64,000 bases of DNA from Bacillota bacterium (GCA_023409735.1 JAEYRB010000019.1:1-64000); one strand, 5' to 3'; positions 1 to 8,084 are shown, counted from the stretch's first letter. Notes: generated by a model from the letters alone, not told the origin. Numbers and translations: made by a program.

Positions 1-61
1 ATGGCAGCTATGGAGTAGTGAATTATTACAGCCTTATCAGGCGAAAGTGCAGGAAATTATT

Positions 62-532
62 ATGAAGGTTGCTATTGGTCAGGACAGCCACAGATTTGAT
101 TTTAATGATAAAACAAAAAAGCTTATACTTGGTGGAGTCGTGTTTGAAGGAGAACCTCCCCTGTCAGGCAACAGCGATGCTGATGTTGTCCTCCATTCGA
201 TTACTAACGCCATCTCAGGAGTTACCTGCGTAAATATCCTTGGAAAGATAAGCGACGAGCTATGCCTAAAAAAAGGCATTACAGACAGCAAAGTATACCT
301 GCATGAAGCTATGAAATATTTAAATGAGTACAGGATAGTGCATCTCTCAATATCTATTGAATGTAAGCTGCCAAAAATATCTCCGCGCATTGATGAAATG
401 AGGCAGAGCCTATCTGAGCTACTGGATCTGCCAGGTGATTGCATCGGTATAACAGCAACCTCCGGAGAAGGTCTTACGCAATTTGGGCAAGGCCTCGGGA
501 TTCAAGTTCTGAGCATCATTACTGTGATATAG
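62..532 (+). CDS. IspF-like protein (divergent MECDP synthase homologue)
   Basis: Homologue of 2-C-methyl-D-erythritol 2,4-cyclodiphosphate synthase, the zinc enzyme of the MEP isoprenoid pathway, 156 residues, about the usual length. I chose the ATG at 62 because AGGA at 51-54 sits 7 bases upstream. The zinc ligands are kept: Asp8 and His10 in GQDSHRF, and His45 in VVLHSI. Other active-site positions differ from the E. coli enzyme: the usual His of GHSD is Asn37 (GNSDAD), the usual Asp of TDALLG is Asn49 (TNAISG), GDIG is replaced by NILG, and the C-terminal TTTEKLGF-type loop reads TATSGEGL. It may therefore be a specialised paralogue rather than the pathway enzyme. The frame stays open from 62 back to the left edge of the window, so an N-terminal extension or fusion cannot be excluded. 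Confidence 0.75.
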   Translation: MKVAIGQDSHRFDFNDKTKKLILGGVVFEGEPPLSGNSDADVVLHSITNAISGVTCVNILGKISDELCLKKGITDSKVYLHEAMKYLNEYRIVHLSISIECKLPKISPRIDEMRQSLSELLDLPGDCIGITATSGEGLTQFGQGLGIQVLSIITVI

Positions 533-728
533 TTTCAATTCGACTTTTTCGATTTTTATAACAACTGTTTTACCAGTTAAGTTATATTAATTGCGTATAT
601 TACATGAAAATCAAATAAGCTATTTTAATCTAGTACAATACTTGTAGCTCAGTTAGGTCTCCACAATTACAAATATACTTGTAACCTCAGTCAAGCTTTC
701 CGGGTGCGAATAATATTCATAATTTTAT
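533..728. other. short convergent intergenic region
   Basis: AT-rich spacer between the 3' ends of the IspF-like gene and the XRE regulator. I see no gene and no convincing terminator. A tRNA-like D-arm string at 644-657 has no matching stems (see rejected items). Confidence 0.5.
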
Positions 729-935
729 TTAAAAGAAGAACAAGTCCTCAAACTTCTTATCCAATGCAATACAAAGGATCAAGGCTAATTTTGCTGTTGG
801 ATTGAACTGTCCTGTTTCAATAGAGCTGATGGTATTTCTTGATACACCAACCATTTCGGCAAGCTGTGTTTGGGAAATTTTCAATTCTGAGCGTACCTCT
901 TTCAGGCGATTTTTAAGAATTAGTTTGTCTTCCAT
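729..935 (-). CDS. small XRE-family HTH regulator
   Basis: A 68-residue stand-alone Cro/C1-type helix-turn-helix protein. The HTH spans about residues 9-62: the motif SQTQLAEMVGVSRNTISSIE is typical of the compact YvaO/YozG-like regulators of Firmicutes, and the protein ends in the usual hydrophobic LFFF tail. Its ATG overlaps the stop codon of the upstream membrane-protein gene in a TAATG junction, so the two are almost certainly translationally coupled and expressed as one operon. In related small pairs the regulator acts on its own operon and the membrane protein modulates it; here that is inference. The likely operator is the symmetric palindrome at 1265-1314. Confidence 0.85.
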   Translation of the reverse strand: MEDKLILKNRLKEVRSELKISQTQLAEMVGVSRNTISSIETGQFNPTAKLALILCIALDKKFEDLFFF

Positions 936-1252
936 TACAGAATTCCTTTCAGTGTGATAAGTAGAGATAGGACAAACATAACGAGGTATAGGATTGCTAA
1001 AAGTAATTCGTGCCTCCTATGCAGCAGGATATATTTGACCAAGAAGAGCGTTCCTAAAATACTGCAAAGAATTGCCCAACTTACAAAGTTCATACTCTCG
1101 TAAAAAAATACACTAATCACATTTATTACACAGCAAACTAACAAGCCAGCATAAATTGCAATACTGCTTGCTTTGTTAATAGCCTCCAATTCTGCGATAT
1201 CCTTATTCTTGTTTTCCAGACGGCTTTTTTCTAAAATTTCTTCTTTCTTCAT
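935..1252 (-). CDS. small membrane protein paired with XRE regulator (DUF6442-like)
   Basis: A 105-residue protein with a charged N-terminal helix (about residues 1-28, rich in Glu/Lys) and three predicted membrane segments at about 30-50, 55-75 and 83-103. It resembles the DUF6442 group that is regularly encoded beside a small XRE regulator in Firmicutes; function unknown. The start is well placed: AAAGGAG lies 7 bases before the ATG. It is the first gene of a two-gene operon and its TAA overlaps the ATG of the regulator. The minus-strand promoter in the palindrome 1265-1314 would give a leader of only about 27 nt. Confidence 0.7.
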   Translation of the reverse strand: MKKEEILEKSRLENKNKDIAELEAINKASSIAIYAGLLVCCVINVISVFFYESMNFVSWAILCSILGTLFLVKYILLHRRHELLLAILYLVMFVLSLLITLKGIL

Positions 1253-1264
1253 ATCGATGCTCCT

Positions 1265-1314
1265 TTGACAAGTTTTATTGGCATTATTATAATTCTGCCA
1301 AGTAAGCTTGTCAA
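1265..1314. promoter_or_regulatory. symmetric bidirectional promoter in a 50-bp palindrome
   Basis: The plus strand carries TTGACA (1265-1270), a 17-bp spacer and TATAAT (1288-1293). The minus strand carries TTGACA (complement of 1309-1314), a 17-bp spacer and TATAAT (complement of 1286-1291). The two -10 elements overlap in the self-complementary ATTATAAT. Arms TTGACAAG/CTTGTCAA and TTGGCA/TGCCAA are centred on the same point (1289.5); 20 of 25 arm positions match. The minus promoter serves the membrane protein/XRE operon. The plus promoter faces a double hairpin at 1319-1370. Confidence 0.8.
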
Positions 1315-1375
1315 CAGCTTTTGCAAAGTTTTCTTTGCAAAAATACGGTTCACATTATGTGAGCCGTATTTTATC
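1300..1375 (+). ncRNA. candidate short double-hairpin RNA
   Basis: Initiation from the plus-strand promoter (TATAAT at 1288-1293) would begin near 1300. The next 75 bases consist of a perfect 10-bp hairpin with a TTTT loop (1319-1342) directly abutting a roughly 13-bp hairpin (1342-1370) that ends in TTTT. The predicted product is a short, highly structured RNA antisense to the 3' tail of the ispD transcript. The prediction rests on sequence only. Confidence 0.35.
1342..1370 (-). terminator. terminator downstream of ispD
   Basis: Inverted repeat of 14-bp arms (AATACGGTTCACAT / ATGTGAGCCGTATT, one G-T pair) with very short loop. On the minus strand it is followed by five T residues, as expected for the end of the ispD transcript. 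It also has four T residues on the plus side, so it may work in both directions. Confidence 0.7.
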
Positions 1376-1440
1376 TCAAAGCTATTGTCCATTAACTATC
1401 CTGCAATTAGCTACGCTCCTGCAAGTTTCTATGTGCTGAG

Positions 1441-2157
1441 TTATTCTTGCTCCATTACCCTGCATATAGCCTCAGCTATTGCAATATCCTCTCCTGTTGT
1501 GATTTTGATGTTGTAGTAGCTGCCCATTACCAGCTTAACTCTTCGGCCCAACCGTTCCGCAAGCATAGCATCATCAGTACCTGTGAAGCCATCCTTTTCA
1601 GCTCTTTCGTGAGCTTGCATGATAAGAGCATATTCAAAGGTCTGAGGCGTCTGTATTGACCAAAGACTGCTTCTGTCAACAGTTTTATCGACGAAGCCAT
1701 CTGTATCAGTTTGCTTTATAGTGTCCTTCACCGGCACTGCCGCACAGGAAGCACCGTTTAGTCTTGCTTCGGATATACATTTTTCAATGCAGGCAGTATC
1801 TATGAAAGGTCTTGCACCATCGTGTATAAGCACTATTGTACAGCCTTCTGATACACGCTTAAGTCCGTTATAGACAGACCTCTGTCTTGTATCAGAACCC
1901 ACCACAGCTGCTTTGACCTTTCTAAAGCCATATTTATTGATGATACAACTTTTACAGTAGTCAATATCAGCTTCATTGACAGTTAAGATTATTTCATCTA
2001 TTTTATCACAGCTCTCAAATGCCGTAATTGTTCTGGCCAGTACCGGCTTCCCAAGGATATCGATGTACTGTTTATTCTGGCTCATTCCCATGCGGGTTCC
2101 TTTTCCCGCTGCCGTAATAACCACACTTACTATTCCATCCCGGCTTTCATTATTCAT
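1441..2157 (-). CDS. ispD: 2-C-methyl-D-erythritol 4-phosphate cytidylyltransferase
   Basis: Third enzyme of the MEP isoprenoid pathway; transfers CMP from CTP to methylerythritol phosphate in the cytoplasm. The protein has 238 residues, close to the family norm. Visible motifs are the N-terminal nucleotide loop AAGKGTRMG (about residues 17-25), the CTP-site segment VLIHDGARPF, the downstream VPVKDTIK, and SLWSIQTPQTF. GGAGG lies about 9-10 bases before the ATG at 2157. It sits downstream of yacL and carD in the classical order, but a terminator-like hairpin (2211-2240) separates it from yacL, so it probably also has its own promoter. Its expected partner IspF is not the next gene; the only IspF homologue here is the divergent one at the left edge. 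Confidence 0.95.
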   Translation of the reverse strand: MNNESRDGIVSVVITAAGKGTRMGMSQNKQYIDILGKPVLARTITAFESCDKIDEIILTVNEADIDYCKSCIINKYGFRKVKAAVVGSDTRQRSVYNGLKRVSEGCTIVLIHDGARPFIDTACIEKCISEARLNGASCAAVPVKDTIKQTDTDGFVDKTVDRSSLWSIQTPQTFEYALIMQAHERAEKDGFTGTDDAMLAERLGRRVKLVMGSYYNIKITTGEDIAIAEAICRVMEQE

Positions 2158-2210
2158 TGACCATTTTCCTCCGAAATAATGCTTTATACTGTCATAATTG
2201 ATAATACCAT

Positions 2211-2240
2211 AAAAAAAGCGAGGTAGTATACCCCCGCTTT
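2211..2240 (-). terminator. terminator after yacL
   Basis: On the minus strand a GC-rich stem (AAAGCGGGGGTA paired with TACCTCGCTTT, one bulge, loop TAC) is followed by seven T residues. It lies between the yacL stop and the ispD ribosome binding site. Confidence 0.75.
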
Positions 2241-2270
2241 ATATGCTTGCTTTTTGTGCACTTCGGTTGT

Positions 2271-3350
2271 TTATATTACTCTTTCAATAGTATACTTTGG
2301 CTTCGCAAATATCATACGGCCTGCTGCTGTCTGCAGTATACTTGTAACAGTTACATTCAGAGTCTCGCCCACATGCTTTCTGCCACCGTCTATTACTATC
2401 ATTGTGCCATCCTCAAGATACCCCACACCCTGACCGTTTTCCTTGCCATCCTTGATTACTTGAACGGTCATTTCCTCGCCCGGTAGAGCAATCGGCTTCA
2501 CTGCATTTGCCAGTTCGTTTATATTAAGTACTGGCACACCTTGAAATTCAGCCACCTTGTTTAGATTATAATCAATAGTCAGTACCTTGCCCCCAAGATT
2601 CTGTGCAAGCTTTAGAAGCGCAGTGTCAACCTCTGAATCCGAGTTTACCTGAACATTTTCAATCTTTACAGGTAATTTAAGCTCCTTCTGGATCATGTTC
2701 AGCACGTCAAGCCCGCGCCTTCCTCTATTTCGTTTGATTGCATCCTGTGAATCGGCTATATGTCTTAGTTCTTCAAGAACAAAGCTTGGTACCACAAGCT
2801 GGCCTTCAATGAAACCACTTCGGCAAATATCCACAATACGTCCATCTATAATGACGCTTGTGTCCAGAATTTTCGGGCCTCCGTTACTGCCTGTTACCTT
2901 TGCTGCCGCAGATGATTTCCCCCTTGCAGCCTCAAAAAGGTTTTCATTTTTCTTGCCCAAAGCAATAGCTATTCCAAGACAACCAAATAATATATTTGCT
3001 ATGATAGATATTGTGGTACCTATTATTGCAATATTCTTAATTGGTATGGTTACAAGATTAGCGATAACAAGCCCAAGAATCATCCCAATTGCGCTGATTA
3101 CCAGCTCATAAAGCGTAAGCTTCGCTAAAAACGCTTCAAGCTTGTCAAATGCATTAGCGACCAATTCTATTATTCTGTTGCCTGTTGAGTAAAAAATAAC
3201 TGCCATGACAAGCGCTACAAAAACATAGATAGCAATCCCAAAGCCGGTTGAGATATTCGGGAAATTATAAATCAGCAGCGTTTTTGTCAATGTTATTCCT
3301 GTGAAACTTCCTACAGCAGCAAATGAGAATTTAATAATGTTGTTAAACAC
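2271..3350 (-). CDS. yacL: membrane-anchored PIN/TRAM domain protein (YacL family)
   Basis: A 359-residue protein with four membrane segments in the first 135 residues, then a PIN-type nuclease domain (about 155-285) and a C-terminal TRAM RNA-binding domain (about 292-352). PIN acidic residues are visible in LDTSVIIDG, VLEEL and LTIDYNLN. The B. subtilis homologue is a conserved membrane protein encoded beside disA and ispD; a ribonuclease role is suggested by the domains but its physiological target is not established. The start is GTG at 3350, preceded by GGGGAG at 9 bases. carD lies about 60 bp upstream and is probably in the same transcript. Confidence 0.88.
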   Translation of the reverse strand: MFNNIIKFSFAAVGSFTGITLTKTLLIYNFPNISTGFGIAIYVFVALVMAVIFYSTGNRIIELVANAFDKLEAFLAKLTLYELVISAIGMILGLVIANLVTIPIKNIAIIGTTISIIANILFGCLGIAIALGKKNENLFEAARGKSSAAAKVTGSNGGPKILDTSVIIDGRIVDICRSGFIEGQLVVPSFVLEELRHIADSQDAIKRNRGRRGLDVLNMIQKELKLPVKIENVQVNSDSEVDTALLKLAQNLGGKVLTIDYNLNKVAEFQGVPVLNINELANAVKPIALPGEEMTVQVIKDGKENGQGVGYLEDGTMIVIDGGRKHVGETLNVTVTSILQTAAGRMIFAKPKYTIERVI

Positions 3351-3407
3351 AATATCTAACTCCCCTTATTAATACTATTCTCCGGTTGGTAACAATATGG
3401 ACAAATG

Positions 3408-3887
3408 CTAAATTCTGAGGAAATCATCAATGACCGACTCTATTTCTACCGAATCAGTGCCCTCAGCAAGGACTAGCTCACTGACCATTATCTGTTTGGC
3501 GCTGTTCAGCATTTTTCTTTCTCCTGTTGATAGTCCCTTTTCTCTATCTCTTATCATAAGTGTTCTGACAACATCCGCTACCTCGTAGATATCGCCGCTT
3601 TTTATCTTGACCATATTCTCACGGTAGCGTTTATTCCAATTACTAGTAACATTTACGTTCTGGTCCTGAAGTATTTCATATACCTTCATTACATTGCAGC
3701 TTTCTATAATCTCTCGTATACCAATGCCTGCAATATTTAAGGTTGGCACCATGAGCCTCATGTCACCTACAGGCATTCTCATAACATAGTAGCGCTGCTT
3801 TTGACCGAGTATCTCTCTTTCCTCTATGGATTCGATTACTCCGGCTCCATGCATCGGGTAGACGATCTTATCACCAACATTAAACAT
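3408..3887 (-). CDS. CarD/CdnL-type RNA polymerase-binding regulator
   Basis: A 159-residue CarD-family protein. The N-terminal Tudor-like RNAP-interaction domain is recognisable (residues 1-60; VGDKIVYPMHGAGVIESIEE, as in the RNAP-binding domain of Mfd), followed by a helical C-terminal DNA-binding part with KRYRENMVKIKSGD and a basic helix. CarD proteins bind the RNA polymerase beta subunit and stabilise open complexes at stable-RNA and other promoters. GGAGG stands shortly before the ATG. It is located directly upstream of yacL, a common arrangement in Clostridia. Confidence 0.9.
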   Translation of the reverse strand: MFNVGDKIVYPMHGAGVIESIEEREILGQKQRYYVMRMPVGDMRLMVPTLNIAGIGIREIIESCNVMKVYEILQDQNVNVTSNWNKRYRENMVKIKSGDIYEVADVVRTLMIRDREKGLSTGERKMLNSAKQIMVSELVLAEGTDSVEIESVIDDFLRI

Positions 3888-4404
3888 AATAAATCCTCCA
3901 AACGAACCCCTTCATAAACACTTTCAAATGCGTTTTATCATTTGTAAGATATCGTTCGGCGAATAAATAGGTATCATCCTGTCTGTCGTCAAAAACGATT
4001 AAATACCGTTATTTATAGCTCTGCTCAGCATAGCCTGATACAATTAAATCTTATACTCAGCGCATTTCTATAATATGGAAATATAACCGTTGCTACTAAT
4101 TACAGTGGACCCCCAAACTATGGAGGTGGGACATCCATAGCTCATTAATATTTGCTAAGAAAATAATTCAAAGCTATTAACCTCTGCTTAATAGCAAATA
4201 TTGGGGACAACTAATGATATACTATAATAATCCATATATTTGAGTATAATACAAATGTCCTGTAATGTCAAAATAAATGCGTTTACGCTTAATACGCATA
4301 CGAATTCGGCCGTCAAAATAAAGCTGAAGTAAATGAAAATAAGAGCGGGGCACCAAACTTTCGTGCATCCCGCTCGCGATTTCAAAATACTTTCAGGCAA
4401 CAAA
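3888..4404. other. intergenic region between carD and polyol dehydrogenase
   Basis: No coding sequence recognised. It holds the terminator at 4343-4375, an 11-bp inverted repeat (AATATTTGCTA 4147-4157 / TAGCAAATATT 4192-4202) capable of a 34-base-loop hairpin, and a smaller CTATGGA/TCCATAG repeat just upstream of it. The carD promoter must also lie here but I cannot fix it. Confidence 0.5.
4343..4375 (-). terminator. terminator of polyol dehydrogenase gene
   Basis: On the minus strand GAGCGGG-AT-GCAC pairs with GTGCCCCGCTC (2-base bulge) around a 9-base loop and is followed by TTATTTT, about 30 bp past the dehydrogenase stop codon. Confidence 0.7.
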
Positions 4405-5442
4405 TCAGTCAAACACTATTACGCTTTTAACAATATTCTGGGCATCTTTCAGAGTTTGTTCAAATGCTTTCGGTGTATCCTCGAATTTATAACGATTGGA
4501 AATTATCCCACTAATATCGATTTTACCATCTGCAATAGCCGCAATCGTCACAGGGTATAGATTCTTATACCTGAAAATAGACTTGATTGTAAGCTCCTTC
4601 GTGCTGATAGGGCTTACCTTCAGACCACTGACCGTGTCACTTGCCATTCCAACCCAAACGATGGTTCCACCCGATTTTGCTACCTGTACCGTCTGACATA
4701 AGGTAGTATTAGTTCCGGCACAGTCAATGACCACCTGTGCGCCCATACCTTCAGTCAGCTTTTTAACTTCTGCAGGGACATCACATTCCTTTGCGTTTAG
4801 TGTAATAGCACCCATGCTTTTTGCAAGCTCAAGCCTCTTGTCAATAACATCGACTACAATAACCTTGGTTGCGCCGTAAGCCTTTGATGCAAGCAGCGTA
4901 ACAAGGCCGATGCAGCCTGCGCCAAAAACGACAACGGTATCTCCTAATTTAACCCCGCCGGTCAAGGCCGCATTAATGCCTATTGCCAGCGGTTCTACCA
5001 ATGCTCCTTCTACAGACGAAACATTGTCCGGCAGCTTAAATGCGAAGCTGGCAGGATGGGAAACGTAGTTCATCAAACAGCCATCATAGGGTGGAGTTGC
5101 GAAGAATTTAACATCAGGACAAAGATTATATTTCCCTGTCAAACAAAACTCACAATGGCCGCACGGAACACCAGGCTCCAGAGCAACTCTGTCGCCTTTC
5201 TTGAGATGACAGACATTACTGCCGACCTCTACTACAGTACCGGCACACTCATGGCCTAGAATAAATGGAAATTCAACAACAAAATCCCCTATTCTGCCGT
5301 GTGAATAATAATGGATATCAGAGCCGCATACTCCAACGGCCTCCATTTTTACTAAGACTTCATCTGCGCTTATTTTCGGTACTTCTACCTCACGGAATTC
5401 CAATTTTTCAAGCTCTGTAAGAAATACAGCTGTATTTTTCAT
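4405..5442 (-). CDS. zinc-dependent polyol (sorbitol/xylitol-type) dehydrogenase
   Basis: Medium-chain dehydrogenase of 345 residues, NAD(P)-dependent oxidation of a sugar alcohol or related secondary alcohol. Catalytic-zinc residues are in GVCGSDIHYY and the GHECAGTVVEVG motif; structural-zinc cysteines are in PCGHCEFCLTGKYNLC; the Rossmann dinucleotide motif is VVVFGAGCIGLVT. The sequence is closest in style to sorbitol/xylitol dehydrogenases, but the substrate cannot be read from sequence. I start at ATG 5442 (fifth codon of the longest frame) because GGAGGTG precedes it by 4-5 bases. It stands alone with its own terminator, inserted where many relatives have disA, between radA and carD. 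Confidence 0.85.
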   Translation of the reverse strand: MKNTAVFLTELEKLEFREVEVPKISADEVLVKMEAVGVCGSDIHYYSHGRIGDFVVEFPFILGHECAGTVVEVGSNVCHLKKGDRVALEPGVPCGHCEFCLTGKYNLCPDVKFFATPPYDGCLMNYVSHPASFAFKLPDNVSSVEGALVEPLAIGINAALTGGVKLGDTVVVFGAGCIGLVTLLASKAYGATKVIVVDVIDKRLELAKSMGAITLNAKECDVPAEVKKLTEGMGAQVVIDCAGTNTTLCQTVQVAKSGGTIVWVGMASDTVSGLKVSPISTKELTIKSIFRYKNLYPVTIAAIADGKIDISGIISNRYKFEDTPKAFEQTLKDAQNIVKSVIVFD

Positions 5443-5975
5443 AAGCACCTCCATAAAAATTAATACTGAATATACCTTGTTACGACCTCATCAAGTTCAA
5501 CATATAAGTATTGTTTTCTATGCTGTTGTCTTTTATGAAAAACAGAGCATTGAAAATCAATAATTAACCAGAGCATAAATTGTTCCGATCTGAAGCCATA
5601 AATAGCTTTGCGACGGAAATAATAAAATCATCTATAGTATACAATAATTGTGGATTTTTTACAAAGCAATTTATTGAGTTATTTATTGTCTACTCTCTTG
5701 TTTCGAGGTATCAAGATGTCTAGCGTCGAATTTAATAATTAAGTGTGTAAGTTGAAGTGTGATCCGGCCAACCTATTTGTTAGGATAATATTTATTTGTT
5801 ATATGGGCCTTTATACGGCATTGACAACATCTTGTCCAAACAATTATAATTAAAGAATACAAATACAATTTATGGGTTAGTTTCCAATAATTCATGAACA
5901 TATGATCACAGTAAGTTCCTGATTTTCCCGCTATAAGCCTGGAAGCAGCGAACTGACACATCAGGAGGTAGCACT
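5443..5975. other. intergenic region, divergent
   Basis: About 530 bp between the starts of the dehydrogenase (minus) and the small Cys protein (plus). It is AT-rich with no recognisable coding sequence. It must contain two divergent promoters; no consensus pair is clear enough to call. Confidence 0.4.
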
Positions 5976-6371
5976 ATGAAGGATATGTTAGTAGATGAAT
6001 TTCAATACACAGTACAAGAGTTACTTTTCAGGAACAAGAGTATTATTGACTCCATCACAAAATTTCAGGACTCTAATGCTCGCGTCAACAGAGCCATTGT
6101 AAAAGCTGTCACACAGTGCGGCTGCATCCAGATTGATGCTAAAAAGCAGGATATGCCTGAGGATGGTGATTACGAGGAAATACGCAAAGCAATGGGTACC
6201 CATGTTGTTGGAACGCTTTGTGACAATTGCAGAGATCAGATAGAGAACGAGCTTGGGAAAAACCTTTACTATATGGCATCTCTCTGTAATATACTCGATC
6301 TCAATCTGTATGACATTATTATCAAGGAGCAGGATAGAGTAAAAATACTGGGACAATATAATCTCGGATGA
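5976..6371 (+). CDS. conserved clostridial small protein with two Cys pairs
   Basis: A 131-residue, mainly helical cytoplasmic protein. It has a CxC pair (QCGCIQI, about residue 48) and a CxxC pair (LCDNCRDQIE, about residue 87) that could bind a metal or form a thiol switch. I recall homologues adjacent to radA in Clostridia, some labelled DUF1573 because of the CGC motif; its length and helical content are not those of a typical DUF1573 domain, so I give no function. The start is secure: AGGAGG precedes the ATG by 7 bases. It is transcribed opposite to radA, with which it converges. Confidence 0.75.
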   Translation: MKDMLVDEFQYTVQELLFRNKSIIDSITKFQDSNARVNRAIVKAVTQCGCIQIDAKKQDMPEDGDYEEIRKAMGTHVVGTLCDNCRDQIENELGKNLYYMASLCNILDLNLYDIIIKEQDRVKILGQYNLG

Positions 6372-6592
6372 TTCCTGCTAATACCAGGTTAGAGAGCTAG
6401 ATGTGCTGGAGTAGTGTCCATCCACATTTTGTCGAAGAATTCTAAACCAGGACTGAATGGATTCTGACTAAGGTATCCTCGTTTAGCCTTGGAGATTGCT
6501 ATCATAAGGATATGTTTTCAGATTCATCTATAATGAAATTGCCTGCCTTTTGAAAAGCAGATGCACGTTAGAGACGCATTAGAATAAGAGGG
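6372..6592. other. convergent intergenic region
   Basis: Spacer between the small Cys protein and radA stop codons. I see no clear terminator or gene. Confidence 0.4.
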
Positions 6593-7966
6593 TTATGCCT
6601 TCTCCTCGAATATTGCATCAAGGGCCTCCTGTATATTTGAGACATGCCTTATGTCGGCCTTGTCTGCGTTTTTCATCTGGCTTGCAAGTTTCATGTTTCC
6701 TTCCGGTATTATGATCTTTTTAAAGCCCAACCTTATAGCCTCCGATATTCTTTTTTCAATTTGTGATACAGCTCTTACCTCGCCCGTAAGGCCTATTTCA
6801 CCTATCAGCACACTTCCCTCATCCAAAGGGACATTCCTGAAGCTTGAGGCTACCGCTGCTGCTATTCCAAGATCACAAGCGGGTTCATCCAGCCTAATAC
6901 CGCCTACAACGTTGACATACGCATCAAAATTGTAGAGCTGCAATCCTACTCTCTTTTCCAACACTGCCATTATCATAGTCTGCCTGTTAAAGTCGAGACC
7001 TGTCGCCATTCTTCTTGGAACACCGAAATTTGTAGGACATACCAATGATTGAATTTCTATAAGCATTGGTCGGGTACCTTCTACACTTGATACCACTGCC
7101 GAACCGGGTACATTTTCTGACCTTCCGGAAAGCATGATTTCAGAAGGATTTGATACCTCTTCAAGTCCGGCATCTCTCATTTCAAATATACCTATTTCAT
7201 TGGTCGATCCAAATCTGTTTTTAACGGCACGCAATATTCGAAAGCTCAAATGTCTGTCACCCTCGAAGTAGAGAACTGTGTCAACCATATGTTCGAGCAC
7301 TCTCGGCCCTGCAATAGCCCCCTCCTTCGTGACGTGACCTACTATAATCACTGTTGTTCCGCTATTTTTGGCAAGTTTCATGAGTGCGGCAGTTACCTCT
7401 CTTACCTGACTTACACTGCCGGGCGCAGACGATATTTCATCCATATACATTGTCTGTATAGAGTCGATTATTACAAGCTCAGGCTTCTCGGACCCTATAA
7501 GCGCAGCAATTGATTCATAGTTTGAGGCAGAGACGATAAAAAGTCCGTCACGGTCCACCTTAAGCCTGTCAGCTCTGAGCTTTATCTGTGCAGCAGATTC
7601 TTCTCCTGATATGTAAAGAATTTTAGAGCATCCGGTTATTGTATCACAAAGCTGGAGTAAAAGTGTTGATTTACCTATACCCGGATCACCACCCACTAAA
7701 ATTAGAGAGCCTTTCACTACTCCGCCGCCCAGTACTCTATCCAGTTCCTTCATTCCAGTCAGGCTTCGCTGTTCATTACCAGCCTTTATCTGGTTGATGC
7801 CAACAGGTTTTAAGGCTCCGTCATGTACTGACTGATTTTTTGCGTCAGGCTCCCGTCTCTCCTCAATAAAGGTGTTCCATTGCATGCATGCCGGACATTT
7901 CCCCATCCAGCCGGGCGATTCGTATCCGCACTCCTGACATATAAATACTGTTTTGTTTTTTGGCAT
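6593..7966 (-). CDS. radA: DNA repair protein RadA
   Basis: Sms/RadA branch-migration ATPase of homologous recombination, 457 residues as usual. Zinc finger at the N-terminus (Cys10, Cys13, Cys24, Cys27), Walker A GGDPGIGKST at 92-101, Walker B-like LVIIDSIQTMY at about 164-174, the RadA-specific KNRFG motif at 249-253, and a Lon-protease-like C-terminal domain without proteolytic residues. GGAGG precedes the ATG at 7966. The gene lies downstream of clpC in the family-typical order, but azlCD and GH15 have been inserted between. The upstream hairpin tract contains TGTTATAAT (complement of 8011-8019), a plausible extended -10 promoter. Confidence 0.96.
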   Translation of the reverse strand: MPKNKTVFICQECGYESPGWMGKCPACMQWNTFIEERREPDAKNQSVHDGALKPVGINQIKAGNEQRSLTGMKELDRVLGGGVVKGSLILVGGDPGIGKSTLLLQLCDTITGCSKILYISGEESAAQIKLRADRLKVDRDGLFIVSASNYESIAALIGSEKPELVIIDSIQTMYMDEISSAPGSVSQVREVTAALMKLAKNSGTTVIIVGHVTKEGAIAGPRVLEHMVDTVLYFEGDRHLSFRILRAVKNRFGSTNEIGIFEMRDAGLEEVSNPSEIMLSGRSENVPGSAVVSSVEGTRPMLIEIQSLVCPTNFGVPRRMATGLDFNRQTMIMAVLEKRVGLQLYNFDAYVNVVGGIRLDEPACDLGIAAAVASSFRNVPLDEGSVLIGEIGLTGEVRAVSQIEKRISEAIRLGFKKIIIPEGNMKLASQMKNADKADIRHVSNIQEALDAIFEEKA

Positions 7967-8037
7967 AACTCCTCCAAGGTAACAATTATTCAGCCTAAAG
8001 CGTACTCTATATTATAACATGAGAGCATTAGGTCTCA

Positions 8038-8084
8038 TGTTATAACGAGGCATATGGTCACCTGCCTCGTTGAAACACAGCAGC
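8038..8084. repeat. 47-bp direct repeat, copy 1
   Basis: Identical over 47 bp to 8211-8257. Contains a 9-bp perfect stem AACGAGGCA/TGCCTCGTT with a 10-base loop, preceded by TGTTAT and followed by GAAACACAGCAGC. Confidence 0.9.

Noticed and set aside
79..444. 121-codon minus-strand open frame opposite the IspF-like gene
   Set aside because: Shadow of a gene with clear family motifs on the plus strand.
644..657. String GTAGCTCAGTTAGG resembling a tRNA D-arm
   Set aside because: No acceptor, anticodon or T-arm can be formed with the flanks; chance similarity.
4107..4140. Possible insertion-sequence end (GGACCCCCAAACTATGG)
   Set aside because: No partner inverted end, target duplication or transposase fragment was found around it.
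6410..6440. Possible insertion-sequence end (TAGTGTCCATCCACATTTTG)
   Set aside because: Single copy with no partner and no transposase remnant.
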